Source: Glossina fuscipes
Taxonomy: Eukaryota > Arthropoda > Insecta > Diptera > Glossinidae
Reading direction: 5' to 3'
Assembly: GCF_014805625.2 (NCBI RefSeq)
Contig: NW_023998556.1
Span: forward strand, 1,795,645 to 1,859,644
Length of the DNA stretch: 64,000 nt
The position numbers were made by a program, and so were the translations under genes. Positions 11,236 to 23,077 of this stretch are shown here, piece by piece. Position 1 is the first letter of the stretch, and the number at the start of each line of letters is the position of its first letter. The notes below the pieces were generated by a model. That model made no database searches and was not told where the DNA came from. It saw nothing but the letters and a program-made list of their open reading frames with translations.

Positions 11236-13360
11236 GTGTTAGTGAAATTTTTTTATCGGACGATACGGAATCAGACTTGAAAATTGCTAATTATAAGTGG
11301 GTTGTTAAATGTCCTCCTGATGGTGATGGCGGTATCGTCATTCTCGTCAAAAAAGATATCAACTTCATACAAATTCTGCACAAATAGTTAGCGTATATAG
11401 TTGTAATAAAAACAATCAGTCCCAGGCCCAACATTGTGGTTCAATACTTTGAAGATGATGAGAAAGACTTTCTATTTTTTTCGATGGTTTTTATAATGAC
11501 GTTCTGGCTGGTAATTTTAACTCAAGACACAACAATTTTGGTGATCCTGTGTCGAGCAACAGGAGAAAGGCCCCTTTTGAAACTATACACTTCTTTCAAT
11601 TCTTTTAATAAATGGTCTCTAAGCTTTTTACATGCTGATGGTGGTGCGGGCATTGGTAGTTCATTCGATCGGACTTTTTCAAATTCTACTTACTTAATTT
11701 CTCAATGGTAAGTTGCGAAGGATGTTTACCTAGGCAACAGTTGTCACCTTCCAATTATTTTTAAAGTAGATGATAATGCAGTTCTAAAAATTAAAGGCAT
11801 TTTAATGTTCACATGTTTTCTGATATTCCCTCAACTCAAGGTACATTTCAGAAGGAAATTAAAAATGCTAAAACAAACTTTCAGATAACTAAATTCTTCT
11901 CTCCTAAACCATGGTGGATTCTTCATTTTCTCCTCTTCTTGGCAGATTGCTTACTTCCAGGCCACATTTTGCAAGCTATGCTAACTCAATCAACTTGAAC
12001 TGTTTGAAAGACTTACGAGAGGAACGTAAAATGGCTATAACAAAAGCTAAAAAGAAGTATAGCGCTCTTTCGAATGATGAACTGACTAGTTATCATCAGA
12101 CGAAGGGAACCTTTCATTTTCCAATATGGAACGAAGCCAACAATTATACACTTAAAAACAAAATTTTTGATTCTCCACCATTGCAACCTTTCTAGGTTTC
12201 AAAAAAAAAAAAAAAAAATGCAGTTTCTTCAAAATAAAATGTTAAGACGATATACGGGTCTTTTCGCCTCTGCATAGGTTCCCCTCCTTAGAGTTACTTC
12301 CGATGAATTGTCTACCTCTGAGAGGTCCTTACTTTTAACAACTAAAGAAATTCTGAAAGCCAAAATCAGCAGACCGCCCCTTTTTCAGATAGTAGTCTCT
12401 TGGCTACGTAAAGCTTCTGCCAGCTACCAAACTCATTATTTAAACTTTCATCGTATTTTTGATAAAGTCAACTCTATCCCAGTCTGGAGCTCTTTACGAA
12501 GTGTTTATCCAATAAATCTTAAACCTTTTGCGTCAATAGTCAGCACAAAAAAGAATTTTCCACGGTTGGTCTTCGAGCTGCGTATCGTTTATTCCGAAAA
12601 AACGATTTCACAATTTTATGCTACTGACGGGTCGGTTGGCCAAGGAATATCAACTTTTGCTGTGCTTAAGTACCCTTTGGAACTACTTGGAAAATTAAAA
12701 ATTCTGGAAACGCTTTCTTCAATGTTTATTGAATTTCTAGTCCTCAGATGAGCTGTTTATCTTCCCACATCAGGTGGCATCCAAATATTTGTGTTTTTTT
12801 CTGACAACAGATCAGCCCTGACCGTAGTTAAAAACAAAGTTCCGCATAATATGTATGTGTTTGAAATCCATAATGCGGCAGCAATTTCTGATATTAATGC
12901 GTGTCGTTCGGTCTGCATTCCAGGTCGTCGTGGCTTTCGTTTCAATGAAGACGCTAATGTTTATGTTCGGCTAAATGTAGAAAATCTCTCAATCACATAT
13001 CTCCCCAAAGAAGCCCTCTTCATAATATCATGCAAGGCTGGAACGGCAAATATCGTGAGATAGCTAGATCTAATGAAAAATCACCTTTTCTGTAATATTC
13101 GTCCTTTTATGAACTTCATACCGCTATCTGATACCAACTTTACGTAAGGCTTATTTAAAATGATTAGGAGCATGTCATCTGATATATGCGAAAGAGTCAA
13201 CTGGTCAGTTTATTTTTATGTGCAGTAAATGCTAGACATTCATTTCACATTTTTGGTGACTATATTAAGCTGTATGGAATCTTTCATGCCCGCAATATAA
13301 CTTATCTTAAGTTGCTAACTACGATTATTAAAATCGTAGACTTCTCTTTTTGAGTTATCA
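11236..13360 (+). mobile_element. I-like LINE, decayed and missing the RT core
   Basis: Endonuclease remnants: SEIFLSDDTESDLKIANYKW (near 11240-11300), PDGDGGIVILVKKD, and GNFNSRHNNFGDP (near 11510), the APE-type GDFNAxH motif in altered form. After the endonuclease, KPWW and LREERKMAITKAKKKYS (near 11910-12060) match the linker before RT. The RT palm is missing: a run of about 17 A at 12201-12217 marks the join to the thumb region (LRRYTGLFASA at 12243). An RNase H domain follows: YATDGS (12617), SDNRSAL (about 12800) and CIPGRRGFRFNED (about 12917). C-terminal remnants such as RNITYLKL extend to about 13355. Presence of RNase H and this order point to the I clade. Several stops; not functional. 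Confidence 0.75.
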
Positions 13361-14759
13361 TAATTATATTTAAATTTTTTGCCTTGACTAATCGCATTTA
13401 TAACAGTTTTTGAAACTCCATAAATCAACGATTCCTACACATGCACAGCGTAATAACAATCAATCTTCTGGGCTGAACCCCATAATGGACATTACTGAAT
13501 TGACTATTAAAACTTGAATACTATCCAATCACGAGAGATAATCATTAGTGCATGTTCGACAAACCACTTTTAATCGTCATGTGATCGCCATCACATTTTT
13601 GCTCCGTAATCATCATTTTTGTGTTCATTATACTGAACTCATAACTTTCCGGATATATAGGCCTTTCATTTACAGTCCTTTCATTTACAGGCTTGGTCCA
13701 TTTATCCCTTCTATATAAAAAAAAAAGAAACAAACGGTTCTCAACAGTACAAAAAAGTTCTGACAGAGTACAAAAAATGTTTTTCCAAAGTGAGAATGCT
13801 ATCATCGGGCAAGGTCTATGCTTAGACACGCTACACCATTTCGCTTAATTAATAATACACTATATATCATACATTGCTTTTGTGTACATGCGCAACTTTC
13901 ATGCAGGCCCTCATAATGGAGGATATTTAAACGCCAATGTTGTCTAAATGTAGCAAATTAAATTAAATTTTCAAAGTTTATATTATTTTGCTATTGCTTC
14001 CGTCATTTTCGATTAGATTAGAGTTTTGTTGCGAAATTCTGAACATTGCTACATTTTTTGTAGCATAACAAAATCTGGCTAAGGCCTTCTAATTGTTGCA
14101 AACATCGTACAAATTTAATGTAACCTGTTATCATCACGTGGTGGAACATTTCAAATTATCTTATGGAGGTTACTCCTAACTTGAAGTTTGTGTGCATACA
14201 CTACAGTTATGTCAACAATTTTGATAAAACTAGATCATGGGGATAGTTAATTCGATGAAATTTAAAGACACAACCTTTGTGTTCTTATACCACATGACAG
14301 TTGCACCTGACTATATGATTAGAATGCTTCATTTTTATTTATGCTATTAAAACAGTTTACTTATAACAAATTTTTTTTTTTTTTTTTTATTGTATGTTAT
14401 AAAAACTCATTAGACTATGTTTGAGAGTAAAAACTTGAATTCTCAAGGACCGAAGAAATTAAAAATAGAAATATAATATAAGTCTATTATCTGAGCGAGT
14501 ATGTAAGTATTTATGTATAGGTATAATCATCTCCTTCTTCTTCTTGAATATTCAGCGCGTCAACTCTAGATGGTACGCAGCGCTATAAAAAAAAAGGCGC
14601 AGTGCGAACTCGAGATTCTTTGTCTGGGGCTCAATAAAATTGACGATTAATTTAGATTGCTGGTTAAAATTAGATTCTTGTGTTTAGTCGTTGACGTTAA
14701 ATGTTCCCATTTTTCGCAAGTTTTGCATCGTCAGGAGTTTATGTAGCTTGGTGATGAAA
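13361..14759. other. non-coding stretch with small simple repeats
   Basis: No gene supported. It contains a 15-bp unit repeated twice at 13662-13690 (cctttcatttacagt) and a run of about 18 T near 14370-14388. The open frame at 13545-13829 (minus) covers the 15-bp repeat and has no motif. Confidence 0.45.
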
Positions 14760-14816
14760 AGATATATATATATATATATATATGTATATGTATATATATA
14801 TATACGTACATACACA
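14760..14816. repeat. (TA)n / TATG microsatellite
   Basis: An alternating TA run, interrupted by GTATATG and followed by acgtacatacacaca. It inflates a Tyr/Ile-rich frame at 14691-14975, which is therefore not a credible gene. Confidence 0.9.
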
Positions 14817-14924
14817 CATAGTAGTTATATAAGTTTTTTTAAGAATGAAATTAACAACGTTATAAAAAAATCTAGAAAAATATATGAAATAACTAATTTT
14901 AAAGAAAGAATAAAAAAAATATAC

Positions 14925-15183
14925 AAAAATCTCGGCGGCTCACTTGGTATTCTTTTTTTTGCGTATAAAGAATAACGGTCAATCTCGGAATCTGCTTATC
15001 AGACGTTACCCGTTGAGTACACCGCGTTGCTATCGCTTTCTATTACTTTTCAATACAATACGCAACCACATACTTCTTTAAGAATATAATATAAATACGA
15101 CTAACGTCCGAGATTGACCGTTATTCTTTATACGTTTAAGTTGTGCGCATTGGAAAAAAAGATTACGATATGAGCCGCCAAGT
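14925..15183. repeat. inverted repeat made of two converging LINE 3' tails, 28-bp perfect core
   Basis: Positions 14962-14989 and 15107-15134 are perfect reverse complements of 28 bases (left arm starts cgtataaagaataacggtc), separated by 117 bp. Similarity continues imperfectly outward: ctcggcggctca at about 14930 against tgagccgccaag at about 15169. The outer right arm is also the end of an I-like LINE C-terminus on the minus strand (FQNLAAHIVIFFSNA, stop at 15130-15128), and the left arm reads SAAHLVFFF in one plus frame. The simplest reading is two copies of one LINE 3' end facing tail to tail; a fold-back MITE is the alternative. Confidence 0.7.
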
Positions 15184-15910
15184 TTTGAAAATGAAATATT
15201 TCTAAGATAGTGAGGCTAGGAAGACAAAAGGGGGACAATTTGCGAATGATTGAATCAAAATTCGGAAAAACAAAAAGAGGAAGATTGTTGTACACCACAT
15301 GTACATAAGTCACTGGTTGTTGCATTGATTTTGTATAAATGATCACCGCGTCTGGTGTGGTTGCACATAAATCTCTTGATGAGGTATATGACGTCGCAAC
15401 CGAGATTGAAAAAACTGAGCCATGGTCTAACACTTATTTGCGGAGTCAAAGAATATGAATGACGGCCAAATGTTGGCGTCCCGTCGCTGCTGCCAATTGC
15501 GAATTTCTTGTTATTGATTGAACGCTTTTATGCTTTCTAAGAAGTTAAAGGTCGATCACCAATATTAATTTTGGAAGATGCAATTTTGTCAACAATGTTA
15601 TCAAGGAAAAGCGAAAATTGAAGGTTTCGAATGTTAGGTTGTGTAACCAGGATCTAAATCCCAGTATATATGGATGAATTCCAGCTGTGGCGAACGATTA
15701 TAAAGCTAACAAAACCGAATTACTGTCTGAGACAACCCTGCTTTTGCAGAGCCCCAGGGTGAACGGCTTCCAAAATTGCAAGGCATTCGGTTTTGAACAT
15801 GGAGCTGTTTTGGTCACTTGAGTATCCCTCAATGTTAATATAGGAGAATAAAAACCATTGCCGACGACATAAGATTTGTATCTGTCACTGAAGATGTCTA
15901 AGATATGCTT
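15128..15910 (-). mobile_element. I-like LINE: RNase H and C-terminal fragment
   Basis: Minus strand. An RNase H-like stretch is near 15895-15680: GFYSPILTLRDTQ, then RVVSDSNSVLLAL, which corresponds to the second active-site Asp region (SDSxxAL). Then comes the C-terminal half: an LIRGHTR-like segment read as MCNHTRRGDHLYKINATTS, a zinc-knuckle start LCTCGVQQSS (near 15310) whose usual His-Cys partners are unclear, and the terminal PSLTILEIFHFQNLAAHIV before a stop at 15128. Two frames must be joined near 15255-15290, so there is a frameshift. The first part of ORF2 is absent; sequence above 15905 belongs to the 3' end of a different LINE on the same strand. Confidence 0.65.
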
Positions 15911-17560
15911 TCAGTTGGCTTAGCTAGGTTTATTTACTTATTTATTTATTCCACTTATGCAAGAAACTCAACTAAATCAAACTCAAGTAAATCTTAAATT
16001 AATTAATGTTAGAACTTAGTACAGGTAAAATAAAACAGATAAGAATGGAAAAAAAGAAAAAAAAGCATGTACACAACACTCGTAGCATAGAGCCACACCC
16101 ACAACCGGTACAGGACCAAATTGCGATTGAACCCCTAAGCCATCGCAAACAAGCATAAGTTTGGCAACTGATAATAGCTAACAACAATTCATTTTCGACT
16201 CATCGTGACATTTTAAGGTTAAGAGCTAGTTTAATGAGAATAAGTGATAGACATCATTTAGGTTCTTGCAAACAACTCTGAGCGGGTTAAACAGCTCATA
16301 ATTATATTAACATTGAGTAAGCTTAACCAAGGTGAAGTTCCTAGAGAAGCGGTTGGAGACATTAAAGCTTATTTCACCAACTAATGCAGGCGAGTCAACA
16401 GCACCATTTATTACTTTGATTACGAAGGAAACGCCAAGAACAAATCTACGTTTTTCGAAAGACGATAAGGACAACAGAAGCAACCTATTTTCATAGGGGG
16501 GAAGTCAGGGAATCGGATCCCAACCCAAATTCCTAAGGACAAACAGCAAGAATTGCTTTTGAACAGATCAATTGAATCTACATAGCACCTATATGAAGGA
16601 GACCACATAACAGAGGCATACTCAAGTATAGGTCTAACCAAACACATGTACAGCGTTTTCGTAATATAAGGATCATGAAGCTCTTTGGACCATCTCTTTA
16701 TAAAGCCAAGCGCGGACCTAGCTTTGCTTAGCGAGAGCTCAATGTGCAAGTTAAAACGTAATCAATGTCAAACAGAACGCCTAATTCTGTGAATGTATCG
16801 ACGTCCTCCAACTTATGCGAATCAATAAAATATTGAGTAATGAAAGGCTTTCTTCTCCATGCAACCAAATTATTCAAGTCACTTTGAAGCTGACGTGATT
16901 GCGATTCTAGAGAGAAGGAAGAAAACAGTTTCACATCATCAGCGTAAATTACGATCTGATTGGAATTAATCATCGATGGGAAATCATTAATGTAAAAACT
17001 AAATAAAATGGGACCTAAATGACTTCCTTGAGGTACGCCAGATATAACGAGGAATTCGTCCGAGGTGATGAAGTTAAACTGAACCCTGAAGGATCTTTTG
17101 TGCAGATAAGAGCTTATCCATTCCACAAAATAGAAAGGGAAGCCAGAGGCTTGGAATTTAAAGATGAGTAGTTTATGGCGAGCCACTAGAAAAAGCCTTG
17201 AAAACATGAGAAGTAAACTCTAACATATTGGTGACCGTAGAACGCCCTTTCCGAAAGCCATGCTAGTGCGGAGAAATGTACGAATTAACGGCAAATGCCA
17301 AATGCTGAGTCACAATTCGCTCAAACAGCTTGGGCAAGACACTCAATTTGGCTATACCCCTGTAGTTTTCAACAAGTTGCCTACTTCAACTTTTGTGAAT
17401 GGGAATAAGGAAACTACTCTTCCAACACAAAGGGAAAACACCTAAACTCAAAGACCGGTTAAAAATCTTAGAGATAACACCATATAACTCGACAGCGCAA
17501 GATTTAAGTACACATGATGGAATTCCATCAGGTCAACAGCATAGCCACTTTTCGAAAATT
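15905..17560 (-). mobile_element. CR1/Jockey-like LINE, 3' half with intact YADD
   Basis: Minus strand. Near 17540-17340: a decayed RT N-terminal half (PSGLVPSCVLKSCAVELYGV, SLGVFPLCWKSSFLIPIHKS, NYRGIAKLSVLPKLFERIVT). The 17207-16728 frame holds SGVPQGSHLGPILF (near 17040) and the catalytic YADD (16946-16935, intact), followed by SLESQSRQLQSDLNNLVAWR. The 16749-16420 frame holds ALGFIKRWSKEL.DPYITKTLY, VRPILEYASVMWSP. It then decays to INGAVDSPALVGEISFNV and the 3' UTR, ending in TTTAT-type repeats at about 15925-15950 (AAATA-type tail on the coding strand). Stops and frameshifts separate the blocks. Same family as 1500-2490. By family knowledge a target-primed retrotransposon; no longer coding-competent. 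Confidence 0.8.
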
Positions 17561-20500
17561 TTTTGAATAGCGTGTTTTTCTGTACTTGTAATATATAATT
17601 GTCTTATTAAACCACGGGGGACACCTGCTTCGAGCTCGGCAATAAGCTTTCAATACTTCCAGTTGAGAAATCAAGCCTTATATGTGAAAGGTGATATTTT
17701 AGCAATACAATATTGATTTTATGAAAATCGTAATATTTATTTTAAAAGTTGGATTTGGAACATTAAAACAGTTCATCGAACTATCATGCTTGTGATGAAA
17801 GGAAATAGACATTGCTGGAATGTGGCAGGTTTGTGATTCTGCCGGTATAATTACAGATTTTTGTGCAGGCGGAAGTTTAATTATAGCTTAAGAAAAGTGA
17901 GAGTTATAACGAATTTTGACCCAACTGCTTTAAAGTCGCTCATTCCAAAGCAAAAGTAGAAAATTTTGTGAGTCGAAAAAATGTCGAACCTCTTTGATAA
18001 ATATTTGATATCCTTTGGATAATGTTTACTTATCATTTTTTTATTAAAATTTGTTGTATTTACCTCCTCTGATTAGGCATTTTAGAAAAGTAGGGAAGAA
18101 ACTAAAAAATAATGAAAAAAAAGTTATTAGGCTTGATGCTAAACAAAACGAAGAGAAAAAGAGAACGGATGATGATCTTTTGTCTGTAAATCTAATTATA
18201 ATTACAATAGCTTTAGCGACTTATGAAATTACGCTTACAAAGCTAAGCTTTCGGAACTGACTGATAATATAACTTACGATTTGCAAATGTAAATGGAAAT
18301 ATTTAAAAGATGTTTGCGTACTGAAACACAATTTAAAGACAAATATTTATAGTTAATTTACTTGTTTATTTCTTTATGACGGAATGCGTATGGACTCTAC
18401 GTGCAAATATTACAAAACTTCTCGCTCGCCGGTTTCGCCTTTCATTTATGTAATCATCACCATTATTATTGTTATTATTATTGTATACCTTCCTGTTTAT
18501 TTTCAAGCTTAATGTGCAAAACTATTTGCTAGTTTAATGCATAAATACATACTTGCATTCACCCCAGCAAGTCTTTTTTTATTTATTTGTTTATAAATTA
18601 AAAAAATTCTTCCCTTCATTTAAATCTCAACTAAAAATTAAGACAGACAAATAAATCAAATTAATTTCATGCCGAATACCCGGAGGTGATATATTTTTTA
18701 AACATAAATAATTTTTTTCATAAATACACTCCTTTCATCGTATTGTATTCATTGAAAACCGTTAAGTCAGACGCATTCTAAGTTTGTCTGTCTTTGTGGG
18801 CGCAAGAATCCCAATAAGAAGGGTATATATAGGTAAGCGATCATAAATAACTGCTTTCGGATCTGGATACGTTTTGCTTAGTTTCGAACAAAACGAAATG
18901 ACCGATATATTCTCACTTCCAGAGGAGTGTAAGTCGAAAGGTAATAAAAGCAAGTGCGGCAACGAAATATGTGACAAAGTAATCCAGGCGTAACAAGTTT
19001 TCTACTATAACTATTGCAAGCAGTTTCATTGTACAATATAATTTATTAATTTTTTAAAAATAAGAGAAAAAAGCTTGGGAGTATATGTGTACATAAATGC
19101 GTAGAAATGAACACAATGAGGAAGTTTTAATATTTCTGAAGTAAATATTGAGTACACATTTTTTCAATAGGTTACTAATCAAATGAAATGAACCGAAGCA
19201 CTTTCTTCCAAATGAACTTCCAATTGAAGATTGGGTGCACACCTCTCAGGCTCCGTGCTCCCCGTGTCTGTCTCTCCCCGATTTTTTCAGATCATCCGCT
19301 GAATGATTTGTTTGAAAAGCTTCGCTATAGTGACACTTTCGGAATTCAAGAAATGTATATTAGCTTTATTTCTAGTAAATGTTTAAATTTATTTAAAAAA
19401 ATATCAAAAAGTTATATATTATACATGCACAATAAAGTGCAAAATACTTTACAGATCATTCGTAATCGCCATAAAACGAATACATCCTAAAATGGTTTAA
19501 AGTACAGTTTAAATATAGTTTGAAAAAGGTCAGACTCCATTTGATAAATAAGATCAAGAATAACCGACAAACTGAATAACTCGAGTACTGACAATGTCTA
19601 TATGCGTTTACGATAGTTAATTACGGTATCGGTCTTAACTTAATGTTTTATTAAGTATATAATAAATAATGAATGAAAATGATGTCACACTTCTGATAAG
19701 TGAAGAGTTAACGTTTAAGTCGGTTGTGAATTTTGTATTTTTTCCGTCATGCAACGGATTTTTTATTTTATTTGTTAAAATATTGATGACATTAAAATTC
19801 CATACGAGTTAAGTCAAAATTACACGTGTGTTAAATAACCACATTCTTGTTTTCTATTTGTTAAAAAGTAAGAAGATATTCTCTTTTATTCTACTACGAT
19901 TCCCATTTAATTATAGTACTGCGTAGCTGCTATCTCCAAATTACTTACGTAATATGGTTAATAAGTTATATAAACGTGCTCTTCTTTTGTTTATTCCCGT
20001 ACGCGCTAATAATAAAAATAATTCATTTACCAAAAACTTACGGGCCATAAAATTACGTAAGTTGTTCTAGTAGTGTTGACGATGCCAGTTTTGCTTTTAC
20101 GTTATTATATGAATTTTGGATATAAACCCTTTTATATTCTGAAATTTACTTTAAAAACAGTATGAAAATATTCGCCCTAAACTGAATTTCATCTTCCTTT
20201 TCTTTTTTTGCGTTTTCAATGTTTTTTTTTCTGTCATAACAACAATCGTTTTAAATATCCATTGTCTTATAAGACTTTTACAACTTGATGTCGTTTTGCA
20301 TTTTTATGATGACAATTAACCTGTTTATTTTTCATTTTATCACTTGAATTTTTATCCGACCAACAAACTTATTTTCATAAATGCGGTCAAACTTTGTTAT
20401 TGTAGTCGAAACTTTTTCGTGATTAATGAAAACGCAAATATTACAATACGCGTATAAGTAAAGCAGACAATCACTGAGAATTCTGGGTTAAAAGAGCCTA

Positions 20501-21299
20501 GGCATATTACATAATTTTGATGATGTTGTTGTTTAAGGGCTTATTTGGGCTTGGAAATATAGAAGAAGCATGATTTCTCTAATTTTTTTAATGTAATAGA
20601 AAATTTATTTTGTTGTTATTTTTAGGCACATAAAAAAACTATATTTAAACAATATTTTCTACAATTTTCATTTCAGAGTTTTTGAACTTCAACCGTTGGG
20701 ACGTCCATAGTGATCTGGTAAAACTGAGCAAGCATTGGACAGGCATAAATCAGAGAAGATATAAGAAAGGATAGTAGTTGCTGAGAAATTATTTGTCGGC
20801 CTGCATACAACCGCAGAGCCCGTCGTAGAATATTTAGCTCTATTTAGGGAAACTCCAGAGCCTTCAAATATGATCGAATCAAGTAATGAAGAATGGATGA
20901 ATGACTTTCTTTGTGTTGGATTGATGCCACTTTTATTAATAAATAATAAAAAATAAATATAAAAGCATAGAGGCTATCAAATTTACCAAGCACGTGTATC
21001 GTAGGCCCCATAAAGTATTTTTACTGAGCATAAATCAAATGCGACTTCAGTTTTGATGTTATTAAGACTGTTTTCTGCGAAATGTATTATGTATGCATAT
21101 GAATGTGTAAGGTTTACCGTACAAAGGACTAAAGTCTATAGCATTAGGGGATAAAAACAGAAAACAACTTTTTTTATTTTTAAAAATAAGATTATAGCTT
21201 TTATAGACTAGTTTACCAAAAAAACGGGAAATCCAAAATATGTTATTTTAATAAATGAGTTATCAAAATACGGAGCGTTTCAAATAGCAGTAGCTGCTA
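17561..21299. other. long AT-rich stretch, no gene recognised
   Basis: Short frames (18051-18260, 18762-18977, 19054-19242, 19188-19490) lack motifs. A plus-strand frame ending at about 18993 (PEECKSKGNKSKCGNEICDK) is compact and cysteine-bearing but too short to support. A TTATTA simple run lies at about 18463-18483. No repeat boundary, RNA gene or LTR was seen. Confidence 0.4.
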
Positions 21300-21600
21300 A
21301 CTAAGTTAAAATGTACGCTTATCACAATGTGTTTACATTTTTAAAAATAGGCGTGGTCTCAAGTTATGCTGTACTTTGGGCATTAGGCGAGTTTGCCTAA
21401 TTTTGTGTGCAAGTACTTTCAATGTTTCTGTTTGCGACAAACGCCACACAGACTGACAGGCTGACATGATTACGTCGGTGTACAGCTTGGTGCTGATCGA
21501 GAATATATATATTTTGTAAGTCTCTGAAGTTTCTTTCTGCGAGATTCAAACTTTTCCTCATCGGTGAAGGATAAAAAATTTTAAAATAAATGCCTACAAG
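21300..21600. repeat. possible dispersed dipteran repeat piece
   Basis: The run cagactgacaggctgacatg, followed by an atcgagaatatatatatttt segment and gtctctgaagtttctttctg, resembles a type of dispersed repeat I recall from fly genomes (tandem gac/gg blocks, then gatcagaatatata, then gtctcngaagtttcc). No second copy of this exact arrangement is obvious in the window, so this rests on recalled pattern and is tentative. Confidence 0.3.
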
Positions 21601-22657
21601 TCATTGAATTTATAAAGATTTGTTAATTTTACGATTGGATTTATAAAACTTACAAAAATAAATATTTGGGATATTTTGCAGCTAAACCTCATTTTAAACA
21701 GTTTACGAGAAAAAAAATACGACTGCTCCAATAAATGCTTAATTAAAAATACGAATTAATTAGAGAATTAAAAAACTTCTATAAAATAATTTTTTTTCCA
21801 GAGATCGGTTTATACCACTTTTAAACACAACGGCTGAATTAAATAAGTGAGATCATAGTGAAATATTTCTTTATATATAAAATTCGCGAAATGAAATATA
21901 ATAGTTAATTAATTAAGTTATGAACGAAGGGTGGCGGTTGACAGCGTTTATAAATTTTTTAGTCATAGACTATATGTAACAACGTGGCAAACTAAAACTT
22001 GCAAACCATATTCCGCTAGAATGCAATCTGGACTATTCAATATCTTAAACAGTTTGCAATCACTTTTGGGCGTGCCAGGATCTTGCATATTAAATCCCTA
22101 TCATCCCGGACAGATCTGAACTTACGTTCATAAGATTGATTTGTCGATTTCGCCCAAGACTTTTTTTACAAAAAAAAAAGGGAAAATTGTTTACAAGTTT
22201 AAAGGAACTTGTTTACAACAATTAGAAATTTATTTTTTTCGTTAGAGCTCCCACACCTAAACATTTGATAGAAATATAACATTTCTTGTTGCTGTGTTTG
22301 TTAATTAATGTCTTCGGTAATTTGACTTTCACCAGAAATCGACGGTTTTGATGAAAATTCACTTTGTTAAGTACGTGGTTTTCGTAACGATATCAATAAT
22401 TTGGTGCGCTGTGGCATAGCCACTTTCTTATCATAATTAAAATTGGAAATTTGGATACTCCATTCGCTGCTATGAGCAAAATGAATGTATTGTCAAACAT
22501 GTAGAAAGTAAATAATGTATGTAAGGCAGATGTGCAGCCCTCGGTTGAAAAAAAGCCAGCCTTCTTAAGACCTGTTACTAAGCTTCTTCTTCAATGTGCC
22601 TTCTGTAATAAGACATTTTAAGTGTGCTCTTCTAAAATGCCGGCAAAAATGATTTAA
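21601..22657. other. non-coding stretch, nothing recognised
   Basis: AT-rich. The 62-codon frame at 21931-22119 has no motif. Nothing else structured is seen up to the TTAA of the MITE. Confidence 0.4.
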
Positions 22658-23073
22658 CCGTTTGAGTACTGTTTAGATTTTATGTCGAGAAAACCCAGCA
22701 CATTTCGAGGATTATCGACAACTGACGGTGCCTTACGTATTGTCGAAGTCGAGCGCAATACAATTACAATAGTACTATAGTAGTGCAATAATATACCACA
22801 AAATAAAAATTTCTATTTTGGTGTTGTGTTTTCTATAATTTTTGTGGAACAAACTTGAAATATTTATTAACAAACAATTTAAATGCATTTAAATACATAA
22901 AATTAAATAGGCGCTATGGCGCCGCTTGGTATTTCTCGACATCAAACCTAAACAGCGCGATCGCGCTGCTTGGGATTTTTCGACAGTGTTTTATCAAAAC
23001 TGTCTCGTATTTCTCATGAAATTTGAAACATGAAATCTGAACAGCGCGATCGCGCTGCTTGGTACTCAAACGG
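22658..23073. mobile_element. piggyBac-type MITE, 416 bp, TTAA target sites
   Basis: Element ends are ccgtttgagtac (22658-22669) and gtactcaaacgg (23062-23073), perfect 12-bp inverted repeats, each flanked directly by ttaa (22654-22657 and 23074-23077). TTAA duplication with CC...GG ends is the signature of the piggyBac superfamily. There is no transposase frame inside, so it is a non-autonomous copy. Subterminally, a 23-bp unit beginning aacagcgcgatcgcgctgct occurs twice (22951-22973 and 23040-23062) and contains the palindrome cagcgcgatcgcgctg; a diverged third copy (ggcgctatggcgccgcttgg) lies near 22911. The GC-rich palindromes contrast sharply with the AT-rich surroundings. Confidence 0.85.
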
Positions 23074-23077
23074 TTAA

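Noticed and set aside
14691..14975. 94-codon frame with YIYIY runs
   Set aside because: Produced by a (TA)n microsatellite plus an A-rich tract.
18800..18993. Small plus frame ending in a Cys-bearing peptide
   Set aside because: No ATG in good context and no family match; too short to call.
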